64,000 nt of DNA from Costus lasius. Taxonomy: Eukaryota; Streptophyta; Magnoliopsida; Zingiberales; Costaceae. Made by a program: the position numbers and the translations under genes. The stretch is from assembly GCA_027563935.2 (NCBI GenBank), contig CM050448.1:125961190-126025189 (forward strand), given 5' to 3'. The notes below the pieces were generated by a model. That model was not told where the DNA came from. It worked only from the letters and a program-made list of their open reading frames with translations, and made no database searches. Shown piece after piece: positions 54,187 through 64,000 of the stretch; positions within the stretch are counted from its first letter, which is position 1, and the number at the start of each line of letters is the position of its first letter.

Positions 54187-56395
54187 ATGCTTAGCTGCTC
54201 TCCTCGGTCTCCTCCTTCCACCCTCCAGCTCCAAACACCATATCACTCTCTCCACCTTCACTTCCCATGGAGCAATCTCCCGTCAAATCTCTCCACTCTA
54301 CCACCGAGACTTGGACTTGGCCTTGCCTGCCAAAGTTCATTTGCGCTTCCCTCACACAAGGCCAGCACGACCAATTCTGTCGAAAAATTGAGGCAGCTAA
54401 TCTCATTGCAGATGCCACCCGAGGCGGCGGCTCTGTATCTCGAAATCAAAAGCCGCGGAGTTCAACTTGATGTTGTTCTCGAGTCCATGCTGCTCAATTT
54501 GTTGATGAAATTTGAAAGGATAGATGATGCCTTCCGCGTGTTTGATGCAATGCCTGAGAGAAACGTCGTCACATGGACGTCTGATGATTTCTGGGTGCGC
54601 CCGAAATGGTCATGCAGGAATTGCGCTCCAGCTTTTTACCCAAATGCTGGAAACCGGTATGCCTCCAAATAATTTTTCATTCAATGCGGCACTCCAAGCT
54701 TGCACTGACATGGCAGCTCTTAGACTTGGAGAGCAGTTGTTTTCACTAATTATGCGCTCTGGCTTTGGAGGTGACTGTTGGACTCGTAATAGTCTGATCG
54801 AATTTTACTCGAGATGTGGGTTGATTGATAAGGCTAAGGTGGTATTTGATGGAATTGTAGACCCAGATGTGGTGAGCTTTACTTCGCTAATTTCAGCATG
54901 CTGCAAAAGCAACTTGTTAGAGTCTGCAATTTTGGTGTTTGATCAAATGTTAAAACGAGGGGTAGAACCAAATGAGCGCACAATCACGTCCATATTAGCA
55001 GCATGTGAGCCACATCTAGTTGCCCAGATCCATGGCTACATGATCAAAACCATGATCATTAATAGTGTTTATTCTGCGAGTGCTTTGGTCGACTCATATT
55101 CAAGGGATTTTGAAATTGGACATGCTAAATTAGTATTTAAGCATTTGGAAGCTAAAAATATTGTTACTTGGAGCTCAATGATCTCATGCTGCCTTCGTAA
55201 TGAGCAAATAGGAGACGCTTTGGGAATATTCAATGAAATGGTTTGTGCCGGCATCCAACCTAATGAGTTTACTTTATCAACTATCCTTGGAGCTTGTGGA
55301 TCATCTCAAGAATTATCAGGGTTGGGATCCCAACTCCACTGTTTGACATTCAAGTACAAATTTGCTGCAGATATTCGAGTATCTAATGCTTTATTAACTA
55401 TGTATGCCAGATGTGGTAAGATTCAAGAGCTATATAAGGTGTTTCTCAGAATTAAGGAACCTGATACTGTCTCTTGGACTGCCTTGATATCTGGTAATTT
55501 CCAGAATGGATGTGATGAAAGAGCTGTCGAGTTACTTTTATGCATGCATAGGGAAGGATTCCTGCCTAATGAGTATGGATTATTGAGTGCCATAGGTTCT
55601 TGTGCAAATCTTGCCTCGCTAGATCATGGAAGGCAATTTCACTGTCTTGCACTGAAGCTTGGGTGTGACCTGGGCACTGGGAATGCATTAATCAGTATGT
55701 ATGCAAAGTGTGGCTGCATCAAGGATTCAAGGTTGATGTTTGATAACATGCACACGCATGATACCATGTCATGGAATTCGCTAGTTCATGGCTATGCCCA
55801 TAATGGGCATGGGAGAGAGGCCCTCAATGTAATTGATATGATGCTAGAGACCAGCTGCAGCCTTCCGGATGATTCAACATTTTTGGGGATTTTGGTTGCA
55901 TGTAGTCATATGGGTTACGTTCATGAAGCAGTTAGGTATTTCAGGATAATGCACAATGTCTATGGCATTGTACCATCTGCTTCACATTATGCTTGTATTG
56001 TTGACACGATGGGTCGAGCTGGAAGACTCAAAGAAGCACTCCATATTGTTGAGCAGATGCCGTTTCTACCAGACGACACTATATGGAAGACATTATTAGG
56101 ATCTTGTACATTGCACGGCAATCTAGAGCTTGGAAAGCTTGCTGCTGGGAAGATTTTTGAGATGACTCAAATGGATTCTGCAAGTTATGTGCTTCTCTCA
56201 AACTTGCACGCTTTGCACGGTGAATGGAAGGACGCAGAGAGTGTGAGAAGAAAAATGGATGAAAATGAAGTCCAGAAAGAGGCCGGGTGGAGTTGGATCC
56301 AGATTAACAATGAGGTGCATTATTTTATTTCAGGAGATAAATCTCATCCTAAATCTGCATTTATCTATCAGAGATTAGAGGACTATTTAACTTAA
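54187..56395 (+). pseudogene. PPR gene, copy B, frameshifted
   Basis: Same gene as 32119-34389. An extra T at about 54582 breaks the frame after ...NVVTWTSD, so the first frame ends at 54672. The rest of the protein stays open from about 54524 to 56395. Near 56380 one A is missing, so the protein ends ...YQRLEDYLT and loses about 22 residues of the copy A tail. Two extra codons (Leu-Gly) lie in the transit region. A start inside the second frame (Met at 54584 or 54524) would give a protein without transit peptide and first repeat. It is probably non-functional for organelle RNA, but the long open remainder shows the break is young. Its upstream DNA is LTR-derived, unlike copy A. Confidence 0.88.
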
Positions 56396-58137
56396 TAAAG
56401 TTTGAAAGATGTTCATATGACACATACATTGGTGTAAATGAGTTTGAAATTGATTATTATTAATTAAAGCTTATTTTTATTGTCAGAAAATAGAGATGAC
56501 TTGTGAGAATCATGTGATGGATTAACAATCATTGTATGTCTATAGTTCCGGATTATCTGTTTAAAAGACGTTTACTTGTTGAATATACATTTTTTTGCAT
56601 GACCTTGTTTATCAGAGACGCTTGCAATGCTGCTTGTTGCAGGATTATAATGTCCTTATATAGATGAAGGATACCAATTCTACTGGATTCTTCGTTCTTT
56701 TTTCAAATTCAATTCATACTTTCTCCATACTCGAATTTCTGCCTTCCGCTCAAGTATCTGTAGAGAAGTCTTAATTTCAAAGGTAAAGAACACTATTGGC
56801 ATCGATCATTCCCTTATTTTGTCTTGCTCTTAATCTTCAATGTAATTTTATGTTTTGTCAATAATGATTGCTGTGCAGACTGAAGAATTTTCATTTTTGT
56901 GCACTATTCTGTCCTGCTCTAAATTTTGTATATTTCTTATCGCAACCTACAATATTCTGTGTGAGTTATATCAACTGCCACTTCTCTTGACATGAATGGC
57001 AACTAAGAATCCTTGTCCAGAAATGTAACAGTTAATCAATCAAAATATTATTGATAGGAATCTATTCTCTTTCCCTACCTTGCCGCTCGTTCATGTGTGA
57101 AAAAGAATGGTTTTTAGCTACTGTTGAATGTTCTCGATGTAGTAAAAGAGCATATATGCTTTCTTTATACACAAGGCTATTATTTGTCATAATATTTTCT
57201 AGTGTAGAAATGCTTGCAATTTTCTTGACGATTTCTGTTGTTGTGACCAACAATCTGATAATGAGAATTATAATTGAAGTTATGAAGCTGATAATGAACA
57301 AAACCGACTATGAAACATATATAAACTACAGTTGCATGGTGGAATATGTTGTGCATTTTAGGGTTTGCGTGGCTGCCATGACAAAATTCTTGCACTCATG
57401 GTCTCTGGTCACAACCATGAATAACAATTTAAGAAATCCTATTTTCTGTTTTGTTTTTCTTATTTGTTACAATTTGTCAATATGAAACACATTAAATAAT
57501 CTTTTTTCAATGTTATGGTGATTCTGTCTCCTCAAGCATTTAATTTTTGGAATAACAAAAAGTTTATTAGATGCAAAGTGAAATTACTTTGGATATATGC
57601 TTGCTGTTGGTGAAAGCATGTTTAATTTTACGATTCCTGTGATATTTCTTAGACCTACCTGATCAGTGGATGATGATTCATGTGCCAATAATAGGCGCGT
57701 TCACCAAGAACTTAGTGGGCTCCAAATGAACTGGCTTCAAATCAATATTCTGTTCAGGATCAATCACCACAATGTACTTGATGATTCCTGTTCCAATAAA
57801 TAATATGGGCACTTCCACCAACAACTCAGACTGCTTCAAATCAGCACTTTTGGGCCATCACGGAAAGAGAAAAGTTCTCAGGTACAAATACTTCACAATT
57901 TTTTTTCCCTATTTGGTGTTTATGTTTTCCATTCGTAAGATTTAACCAATTTCATTCATGTCTTACTGCTTGGATGATGTACACTAAGATTTGTAGGCTT
58001 CAAGCCCTGAAATAGCAGTACAGAATACATATTCATAGGGAAGAAACCATTGATTTTAATTTCACCAGCGAACAGAACTTAGTGCAGATAACTTAGTGCA
58101 GATGATGGGTAGATGATCTATTAGTCAGCCTTTTCTT
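56396..58137. other. Convergent intergenic region of copy B
   Basis: Co-linear with 34390-36125. It includes the duplicated hydrophobic frame at 57051-57485 and the orphan exon-like fragment described separately. Confidence 0.6.
57678..57855 (-). pseudogene. Possible orphan exon fragment, copy B
   Basis: On the minus strand about 57 codons read openly: SADLKQSELLVEVPILFIGT, then IIKYIVVIDPEQNIDLKPVH, then LEPTKFLVNAPIIGT and a stop at 57678. Copy A has the same end but a 23-bp loss in the middle. No partner exons are visible. Family unknown. Confidence 0.35.
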
Positions 58138-59339
58138 CTAAGCAAGACCACAGCATGATGAGCCCAAGGTTACTTTATTCACTATTCTGGCACCCCTTGA
58201 TTTGGCCATGTAGAGTCCGACGTGATGCATCACTTTCTGCAGCATAACAAGTAATTAAGTAACATTTTCTCTTCAAATGCTAATTAATTTAGGCAGGCAT
58301 TTTGAATTGATTGTCTCAACTTAATCATACAAACATAATTGAAACTATAAAAGGCATGCGAAGTAGACGAACACCTCCTACCTGTGGATGTGCTAAAGAT
58401 CCTTTGATGTTTCTAGCAACACCAACTGGGAAATCAAAAGTAGCACAGCCACCTGAATAAACCACAACATCTTCCAGCGGCGGCAGCATGCCGACATTCC
58501 TGGCAGAGAGAGTAGAACACACAAAATCCAACACGCATATGTCTGTGCATATCCCTACCACCAAAACCTGCACATAACAAATCAAACATGCAGTGTTTTA
58601 TTTTTTTTTTTTTCCCAAAAAGTGGAATTAGAACGGCCTAGATGTACGTAGAATTCACTCACAACTTGGATTTGATTAGCTCTGATCCACTGTGAGAAAG
58701 TATTAGACCCATCCTTTTGCATCGAACCAATGAAGCCATCGATGCAGTCCTTACGTTTGATGGTCACATTCGGGTCCTCCTCCAGCCATTTTAGAGCTGC
58801 AAGGATGCAAAATTGAATTTAAAGTTAACTTCAAGAAACACTAATTAACTTGATCCAGAGATTTAGATCATATATATACCTGGAACCAGATCCTCTTCAC
58901 CTGATCCTATGATGCAGTGAGGCGGATAGGGAGGCTCAGGCTTGTTTTGGTGGTGGGAGTCAAGGAAAGCAAACACCGGCCATCTCATGCTGCAGAAGGC
59001 CTTGGCTAACCTGGTAGCCTCCTTCACCATGGTGGATATCTGCGCGTTGGGCTCGGTTGGGGCCTGCACATGCGTAATTAAATAAGCAGGATAGAAACTG
59101 ATCAGTCGAAGCTATCTGCCAAAAAGGAAGAACTCTACATGACTGAAGAGAAGAGAAAGAGGAGGCGAAGTGATTACGAGATTTCCAGCTCCAACGGTGC
59201 AGAAGCCATTAACAATATCCACAAGAACGAGACCCACACTCTTGCCTGAATCCACTTGGTGTGAGAGCACAAAATTATGTTCCTCTTCCAAGGGTATCTC
59301 CGCCTTCAGCAGATCCACCACCGTCGTCTCAGATCCCAT
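58138..59339 (-). CDS. NIC1: Nicotinamidase, copy B
   Basis: Intact duplicate of the gene at 36126-37324. Exons in transcription order: 59339-59178, 59063-58880, 58796-58663, 58567-58382, 58236-58138, with identical exon lengths and a 254-residue product. The catalytic Asp41, Lys131 and Cys171 and the metal residues Asp89 and His91 are unchanged. Changes from copy A are mild: VTT to ETT near the start, DSDK to DSGK, VGGGNL to VGAGNL, PTGQ to PNAQ, VSRKIKG to VARNIKG, and Phe to Leu before the last Ala. All splice sites are kept. Both copies can therefore encode active enzyme. Only about 300 bp of promoter are shared with copy A, so expression may differ. Confidence 0.92.
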
Positions 59340-59641
59340 TATTACTTACTTGCTTATGCTCGTGGGCAGCAATTCACACCAGCTGGGTTGATAACTATGC
59401 AGGCGGTAAGGGGATGACGATGGAAGACTGTCTTTTTTTCTTCCTTTTCTGTGACTAGGAATCATAGAGCTTCAATAAGATCTATCATACGGCCAGAGTT
59501 CAATTATTGCAGTGGGACTTGAAGTCAACAAAGTATTTGATATGACATCAACAACTGTTGGCATCTGATTCTGCGAGTAAAATAATTGGCCAATAGCTTT
59601 AGATGCAAAAGAAAATTATTCGATAAGAAAGACTTTGTTAA

Positions 59642-60736
59642 AAAAAAAAGGTCTGTTGAATGCTTTGTTAGACTATCTCTGCCAATAGCTTCGTTTTTAC
59701 GTGACGGCATTAATAACCTCCTCATTAGTGTAAAGATTTGTTTGACTATCTCTGATGCGGCTTTTGCCAAGAAAAAGAAAGAAAATCTTCATTTTGCTCT
59801 CTCTTGCAACTACTTTTTCTCTATTAATTGTTGTAGCTTCCATCTCAAATAGGAACCAAGCCCATAGGGTTGTCTCTTCCCAAGAGTTCTCTTGGTGGGT
59901 TAGGCTTGGACTATCATAATTGGGCAGGGTACTTAAAAGACCTTGTACTTGTAGTCGGCCTGCACTTGTAATTAGTCCTAGCCTAGCTAGACTTGGAAGC
60001 TAAAAGTGGCTCACCTCGTTAGATCTTCAGATATTTAGAACAAGTCTTCAGTTCTCAATGGCAAGCAAATATATTGCTAGTTGATGAACCCATTTGTTCC
60101 TTTCAATCTATCCTCTCTCTTGTTGACATATCGTTAACCATTTCAATTCAAAACGAGTGCATGGACTAATGGTCATGCTCAATGGGGGATTTTGAGTTCA
60201 TTGGGGGTGATGACGACCTGCTACATCAAGCACTTGGATCTGCTTTATTCTACACTCACATATCGCCACAACATGGGGAGAGGCGGTCTAGCGCTAGCGG
60301 TAGCCAACATCTTCTTTGGATTCTCTATGGTAAAGAAATCCAATTCGTGGAGGATTTCATACCTTGTTTGCCTTCGCCTTTTGTTTGTGATAAGTGCACT
60401 TCTTGGGCTCATCAAGTGGTTGAATGACCTTTTTATTTTAAGCCTTTGAATTAACTTTTAGAGAGTTTTCACGCCATTAATATTGTATTCAGTATTCATT
60501 TACGATAATAATGATGATGATACATTGATATTAGGTTATATTCTCGATCACATCCATGCATATTAATCTTCACGTTTCCATTGTATTTGAAAAAAAAAAT
60601 TATGATTATCTTTAAAAATATTTTCAAGAAGTATATTCTATTTTTTTTTAAAAAAATACTTATACCAACCTTGGAATTTGTTCTCAAGAGCTTTCTATTT
60701 TGGCTTTTCCTCGTAACCTCACTCAAGAGCTCCCAT

Positions 60737-60813
<77 letters not shown>

Positions 60814-62656
60814 GGGAGGCCGAAAGTACACTCTTTATCAACCGTTTCATAAAGTTATCATAACTAACTTTGTGGGAGAATTTATATTCCTATTGCGATA
60901 TCATTTTTTCATGATTTTTAAATTTATTTTTCTTCAAGAGCGTACTATTGTAAAAATTTTAACTTCCGCACTATGCATTCTGAATTGTTTGTAAATTACT
61001 TTCTAGAATTTGTTATATAACCTCCCTCCTTCCTTGTATATATATCATGAGTATTCCTCTTCCCGTGTCCTAGTATTGTTTTTTACTATTGATTTGTTAT
61101 GCTATCCATTATTTATGAAAAAAAATTAAATTACAGACAGTTTTTTTTAATGCCTTCGTAATCCTTTCTCAAATGCCTTATATTAGTCAATTAATCAAAG
61201 TTGATTAAGCCATCCCACACCATTAGGTACCACAAACTACTGAGCTGGGCGTCGGTAGAGGAAATTTATCGACCGTCAAAAACGCATACACAAACTAGAA
61301 CATCGTGATTTTAGATGCATGTTTTACTCTCAAATTGTAAGCTCAACAATGGTCAATCGAGGCAACAATTAGCAGATCAATGTCGAACAGAAATCTATTC
61401 AAAAATGTTTGAAGGCTACATCAACAACAATAGACGACTGTAAAGAAAGAAACACTCGCGATATTTTAAGGCCGCACATCCATCTCATCGCATCGCATTA
61501 GATAGCAAACGTTCTGATTCCGCCTCGGCACGCGTATTTCGCAATGATCCGTGTACCGACCTACAGCAATGAGAGTAAAACAATGGTCAAATAGAGCTTA
61601 GTAAATGGCTTTTAGGCATAGTAGCGGAAGAGCTAATTGGTGTGATTCGACGCTACAAGTAGTGAGTCATTGTCTTTTGCTTGACACCAGAAGATTTTCG
61701 ATGAGAAAGTGTCGACATATATAAACATCTTTTTCATAATTCAGACCTTCAAATCTTAATTTACGCAATTTTAAACTGATATCATGCCCTACGAAGCATA
61801 ATATATAAAACGCACAAACACGATAAAAGATTAGAGGCATTGAGTAAAATAAACCCAACTATTCAACACAGATTGAGCAATCCCAAAAAATGCTATGAAT
61901 ATGATTAGTCTAGCGACAATTTTTGAGGTTCAGTGATTTTGCAATATTGCAGTCCATTAAAATTTTCCAACTAGAAAAAAAAAACCTGAATAAGTTCTGG
62001 ATAATTTTTTTACGAACAAATTCACGAAAGATTAGACTTCGAGCCATGCAGTAGAAGTCGTAGAACCCGATAACTGAAGACGTGTATGCGAATATCTGTA
62101 TCCATATATCTATTTAGTATACTCGAACTCTGTTGTGGGCATGGTGAATAGTTTCTTACCCTGGCGCGAATCCCTTTAAATAACATAATAATCGTAAGAG
62201 TCATGCAATGCTTCTAACTTCGTAAATTTCAGCTTGAAGATTTGTGACTCGAAATGACTGGAACAAACCAGTCTAATAATTGGATTCAGAAATTTGACTA
62301 CAATAGTATTTGAAGTATACAGAATTCTTCAAAACTATTTGTGACAGTTCAGTGCAAACGCTCGTTCCTCCGTTGAAATCTCAGGTAACTGGACTTTAAG
62401 AATTTTGTAGAAAGGCCAAAACTAGTAATACTACACCAATTGCATTGGTTTTGAGATATAAGCTACTTTCCCATACACTTGCGTAATTGAAAATTTAAAA
62501 AGCAGCAAAGGATAGTCGCGCAGAGTGGAGCCGGTACCAAAAAACAGTTATCAAACGATAGACTAATGAGGGATAAAAACAAATTTCCAAACTTCGGTAG
62601 GATCATAACAAAGAAATCAAGTGCACTACAATTTACACAATAATAGAATCAGTAAT
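59642..62656. other. Intergenic DNA with microsatellite, no clear gene
   Basis: A stretch at 60180-60450 has two overlapping plus-strand frames of about 80 residues (one hydrophobic: LALAVANIFFGF, LVCLRLLFVISALLGLIKW) but no recognised family. It could be decayed coding DNA. 61200-62650 is mixed and featureless. Confidence 0.5.
60741..60813. repeat. Compound microsatellite (TC)25(TA)n
   Basis: About 25 uninterrupted TC units (60741-60790) run directly into about 11 TA units. It is likely to vary in length between individuals. Confidence 0.95.
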
Positions 62657-63174
62657 TAGGGGAGTACAATCGGTTATACCAATACCGAATTTACCGATAC
62701 CAAATTTACCGATTTATTATTTACCAAAAATTTTAATACCGATACCGAACCGAATAAGAAATATACCGAATAGTTACCGAACCGAATTTACCGAATAATT
62801 TTCGGTAAATTCGGTAAATTACCGAATAAAAAATTATAAATACTTATTTAATATCTAATATTTATATAATATTTTCCTTCTTTACTTTTTTTATTTTTAT
62901 AATATTTTCCTTCTTTACTTCTTCATTTTCACTAATCACTATCGCTAAAACGATTACTCTACTAATTAAAAAATATTATTTATTTATTATATTATTTATA
63001 ATCGGTAAAATCGATTTTTTACCGAACCGAAAAAAATTTACCGATACCGATACCGATAACCAATTTATAGAAAAATCATTACCGATACCGATACCGAATT
63101 TACCGAACCGATTTTACCGAAAAAATCGGTAAATCAGTATTTACCGAATATACCGAACCGAATGTACACCCCTA
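62657..63174. mobile_element. 518-bp hAT-type MITE packed with ACCGA/TCGGT motifs
   Basis: The ends are TAGGGGAGTACAATCGGTT and, on the minus strand, TAGGGGTGTACATTCGGTT. They are flanked by a perfect 8-bp target duplication TCAGTAAT (62649-62656 and 63175-63182), as in hAT transposons. The outer ~170 bp on each side contain many copies of TACCGA and TTCGGTA in both directions, around an AT-rich centre. Such subterminal motifs are where hAT transposases bind. No coding capacity. Confidence 0.9.
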
Positions 63175-63182
63175 TCAGTAAT

Positions 63183-64000
63183 ACATGAAATAATAACTCA
63201 TTATAGGCACAAAAGGAAAAAAAAAAGACAAAAGGAGAGAATGTTGTAGTGTCTATGCAAGAACTGAAGTCAACTAATCTAGCGTTCGTGTCATATCCAT
63301 CTGCATTACTACTAGATTGCAACATGTAAAGAAATCGATGATCAATTCCTGATCCAAAAGAATAATGGTTTTTGCCGCCTAATTGTACACTCCACAACAA
63401 AGTAACGATACTGAAGAAAACATCACACACGTGCATGGATCCAAATTCAGATAATCCTATGAAATTTATGAATTTTCAATATCATATAATCTTATCATAT
63501 TTCTAATAGGCATTCGTCATCATCACTATTTATCAACGCTAACCTTTTGAAAGTCAAATTTCGCTTGTGAGATAAGTTGCAGTCAGTAATAAAGAATAAA
63601 ACTGCTATTCGATTTTCTTTCAATATCTGGAGAGGAAAATACATAATAACAATCACTAGAAATAACTTCATTTTAACTGTCCTAAAGCCAATGTGTATCT
63701 TAGAAAAAATAACCTCAAATGTATGTTATTTGGTTGTAAGTGCATGGAAATTGAACGGAACAGAAATTTCTAAATGGCTAGAAATTTCATTCTTTTTATA
63801 ATATTTTTATAAATTGAAGATTGTCAAGAATAGAATAAACAGAAATTTGCATCAGGCTGCTCTATTTCCAGAACAGCATGAATAGTAATTATCTAGTAAA
63901 GTTCACATTTTCTTTATTACTTTTGCCTTATTTCATGGATCCTACTAAACTACTTACATAATAAAGCATAAGAAATGTAATAACAAAAATGCCCAGAGGA
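63183..64000. other. Intergenic AT-rich DNA, no gene seen
   Basis: Two open frames (63134-63436 minus, 63577-63801 plus) have no recognisable domain; the first overlaps the MITE. Nothing supports a gene. Confidence 0.5.

Larger units (their letters stand above)
54126..59641. repeat. Segmental duplication, copy B
   Basis: Direct copy of 32058-37602, about 22 kb downstream, with the same gene order and orientation. Differences are mostly single bases and short indels. Copy B lacks about 60 bp near 58090 compared with copy A (around 35990-36075). The NLR-like gene, the solo LTR and several MITEs lie between the two copies. Confidence 0.95.

Noticed and set aside
60180..60450. Small membrane protein gene
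   Set aside because: Two overlapping frames of similar length without a family match, intron signals or promoter. Could be decayed coding DNA, but not supportable as a gene.
1..64000. tRNA, rRNA or CRISPR-like arrays
   Set aside because: I looked for tRNA B-box-like GGTTCGAATCC words and for regularly spaced identical repeats. The only tRNA-like matches are primer-binding sites next to LTRs, and the only regular array is the degenerate retroelement unit.

Overview
The window is plant nuclear DNA. Genes are split by GT-AG introns, the families are plant-specific (a PTI1-type kinase, a PLS-class PPR protein, an NB-ARC/LRR receptor, an FBH-type bHLH exon), and the space between them is filled with LTR retrotransposons and MITEs. 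The very GC-rich first bHLH exon and the retroelement load suggest a monocot, possibly Zingiberales. That placement is inference, not something the sequence proves.

Layout, left to right. 1-8.3 kb: AT-rich intergenic DNA with a 108-bp Tourist-like MITE, one minus-strand bHLH first exon (2798-3218), two fold-back MITEs, and a two-exon gene with an RRM-like end (6743-7683). 8.6-20.3 kb: a complete PTI1-like kinase gene of seven coding exons (366 aa). Its introns are swollen by a 555-bp MITE, a 238-bp hAT-type MITE and a decayed virus-like insertion. 21.1-32.0 kb: three LTR retrotransposons in a row, none encoding reverse transcriptase or integrase. They are a gag-only element, a gag-protease element on the minus strand, and an element with 1.45-kb LTRs and only 410 bp of internal non-coding DNA. 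32.1-37.6 kb: an intact PPR gene (+) convergent with a five-exon nicotinamidase gene (-). 37.6-39.4 kb: remnants of a retroelement related to the third one. 41.0-44.1 kb: an intronless NLR-like gene with a degenerate NB-ARC domain. 46-54 kb: more MITEs, a 1.68-kb solo LTR, and a damaged LTR element. 54.1-59.6 kb: a second direct copy of the PPR-nicotinamidase block. Here the PPR gene carries frameshifts but the nicotinamidase reading frame is intact. 59.6-64 kb: AT-rich DNA with a long (TC)n(TA)n microsatellite and a 518-bp hAT-type MITE.

The host genes do not form an operon-like system. The main biology is (1) duplication of a PPR-nicotinamidase pair flanking an NLR-like gene, giving two potentially active NAD-salvage genes, and (2) a cluster of protein-poor retroelements that must depend on enzymes made elsewhere. 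Two of these share a non-coding internal domain built from degenerate 55-58-bp tandem units. That is the least explained structure in the window.

Exon boundaries were read by eye from reading frame, GT-AG sites and family knowledge. No alignments or searches were run.
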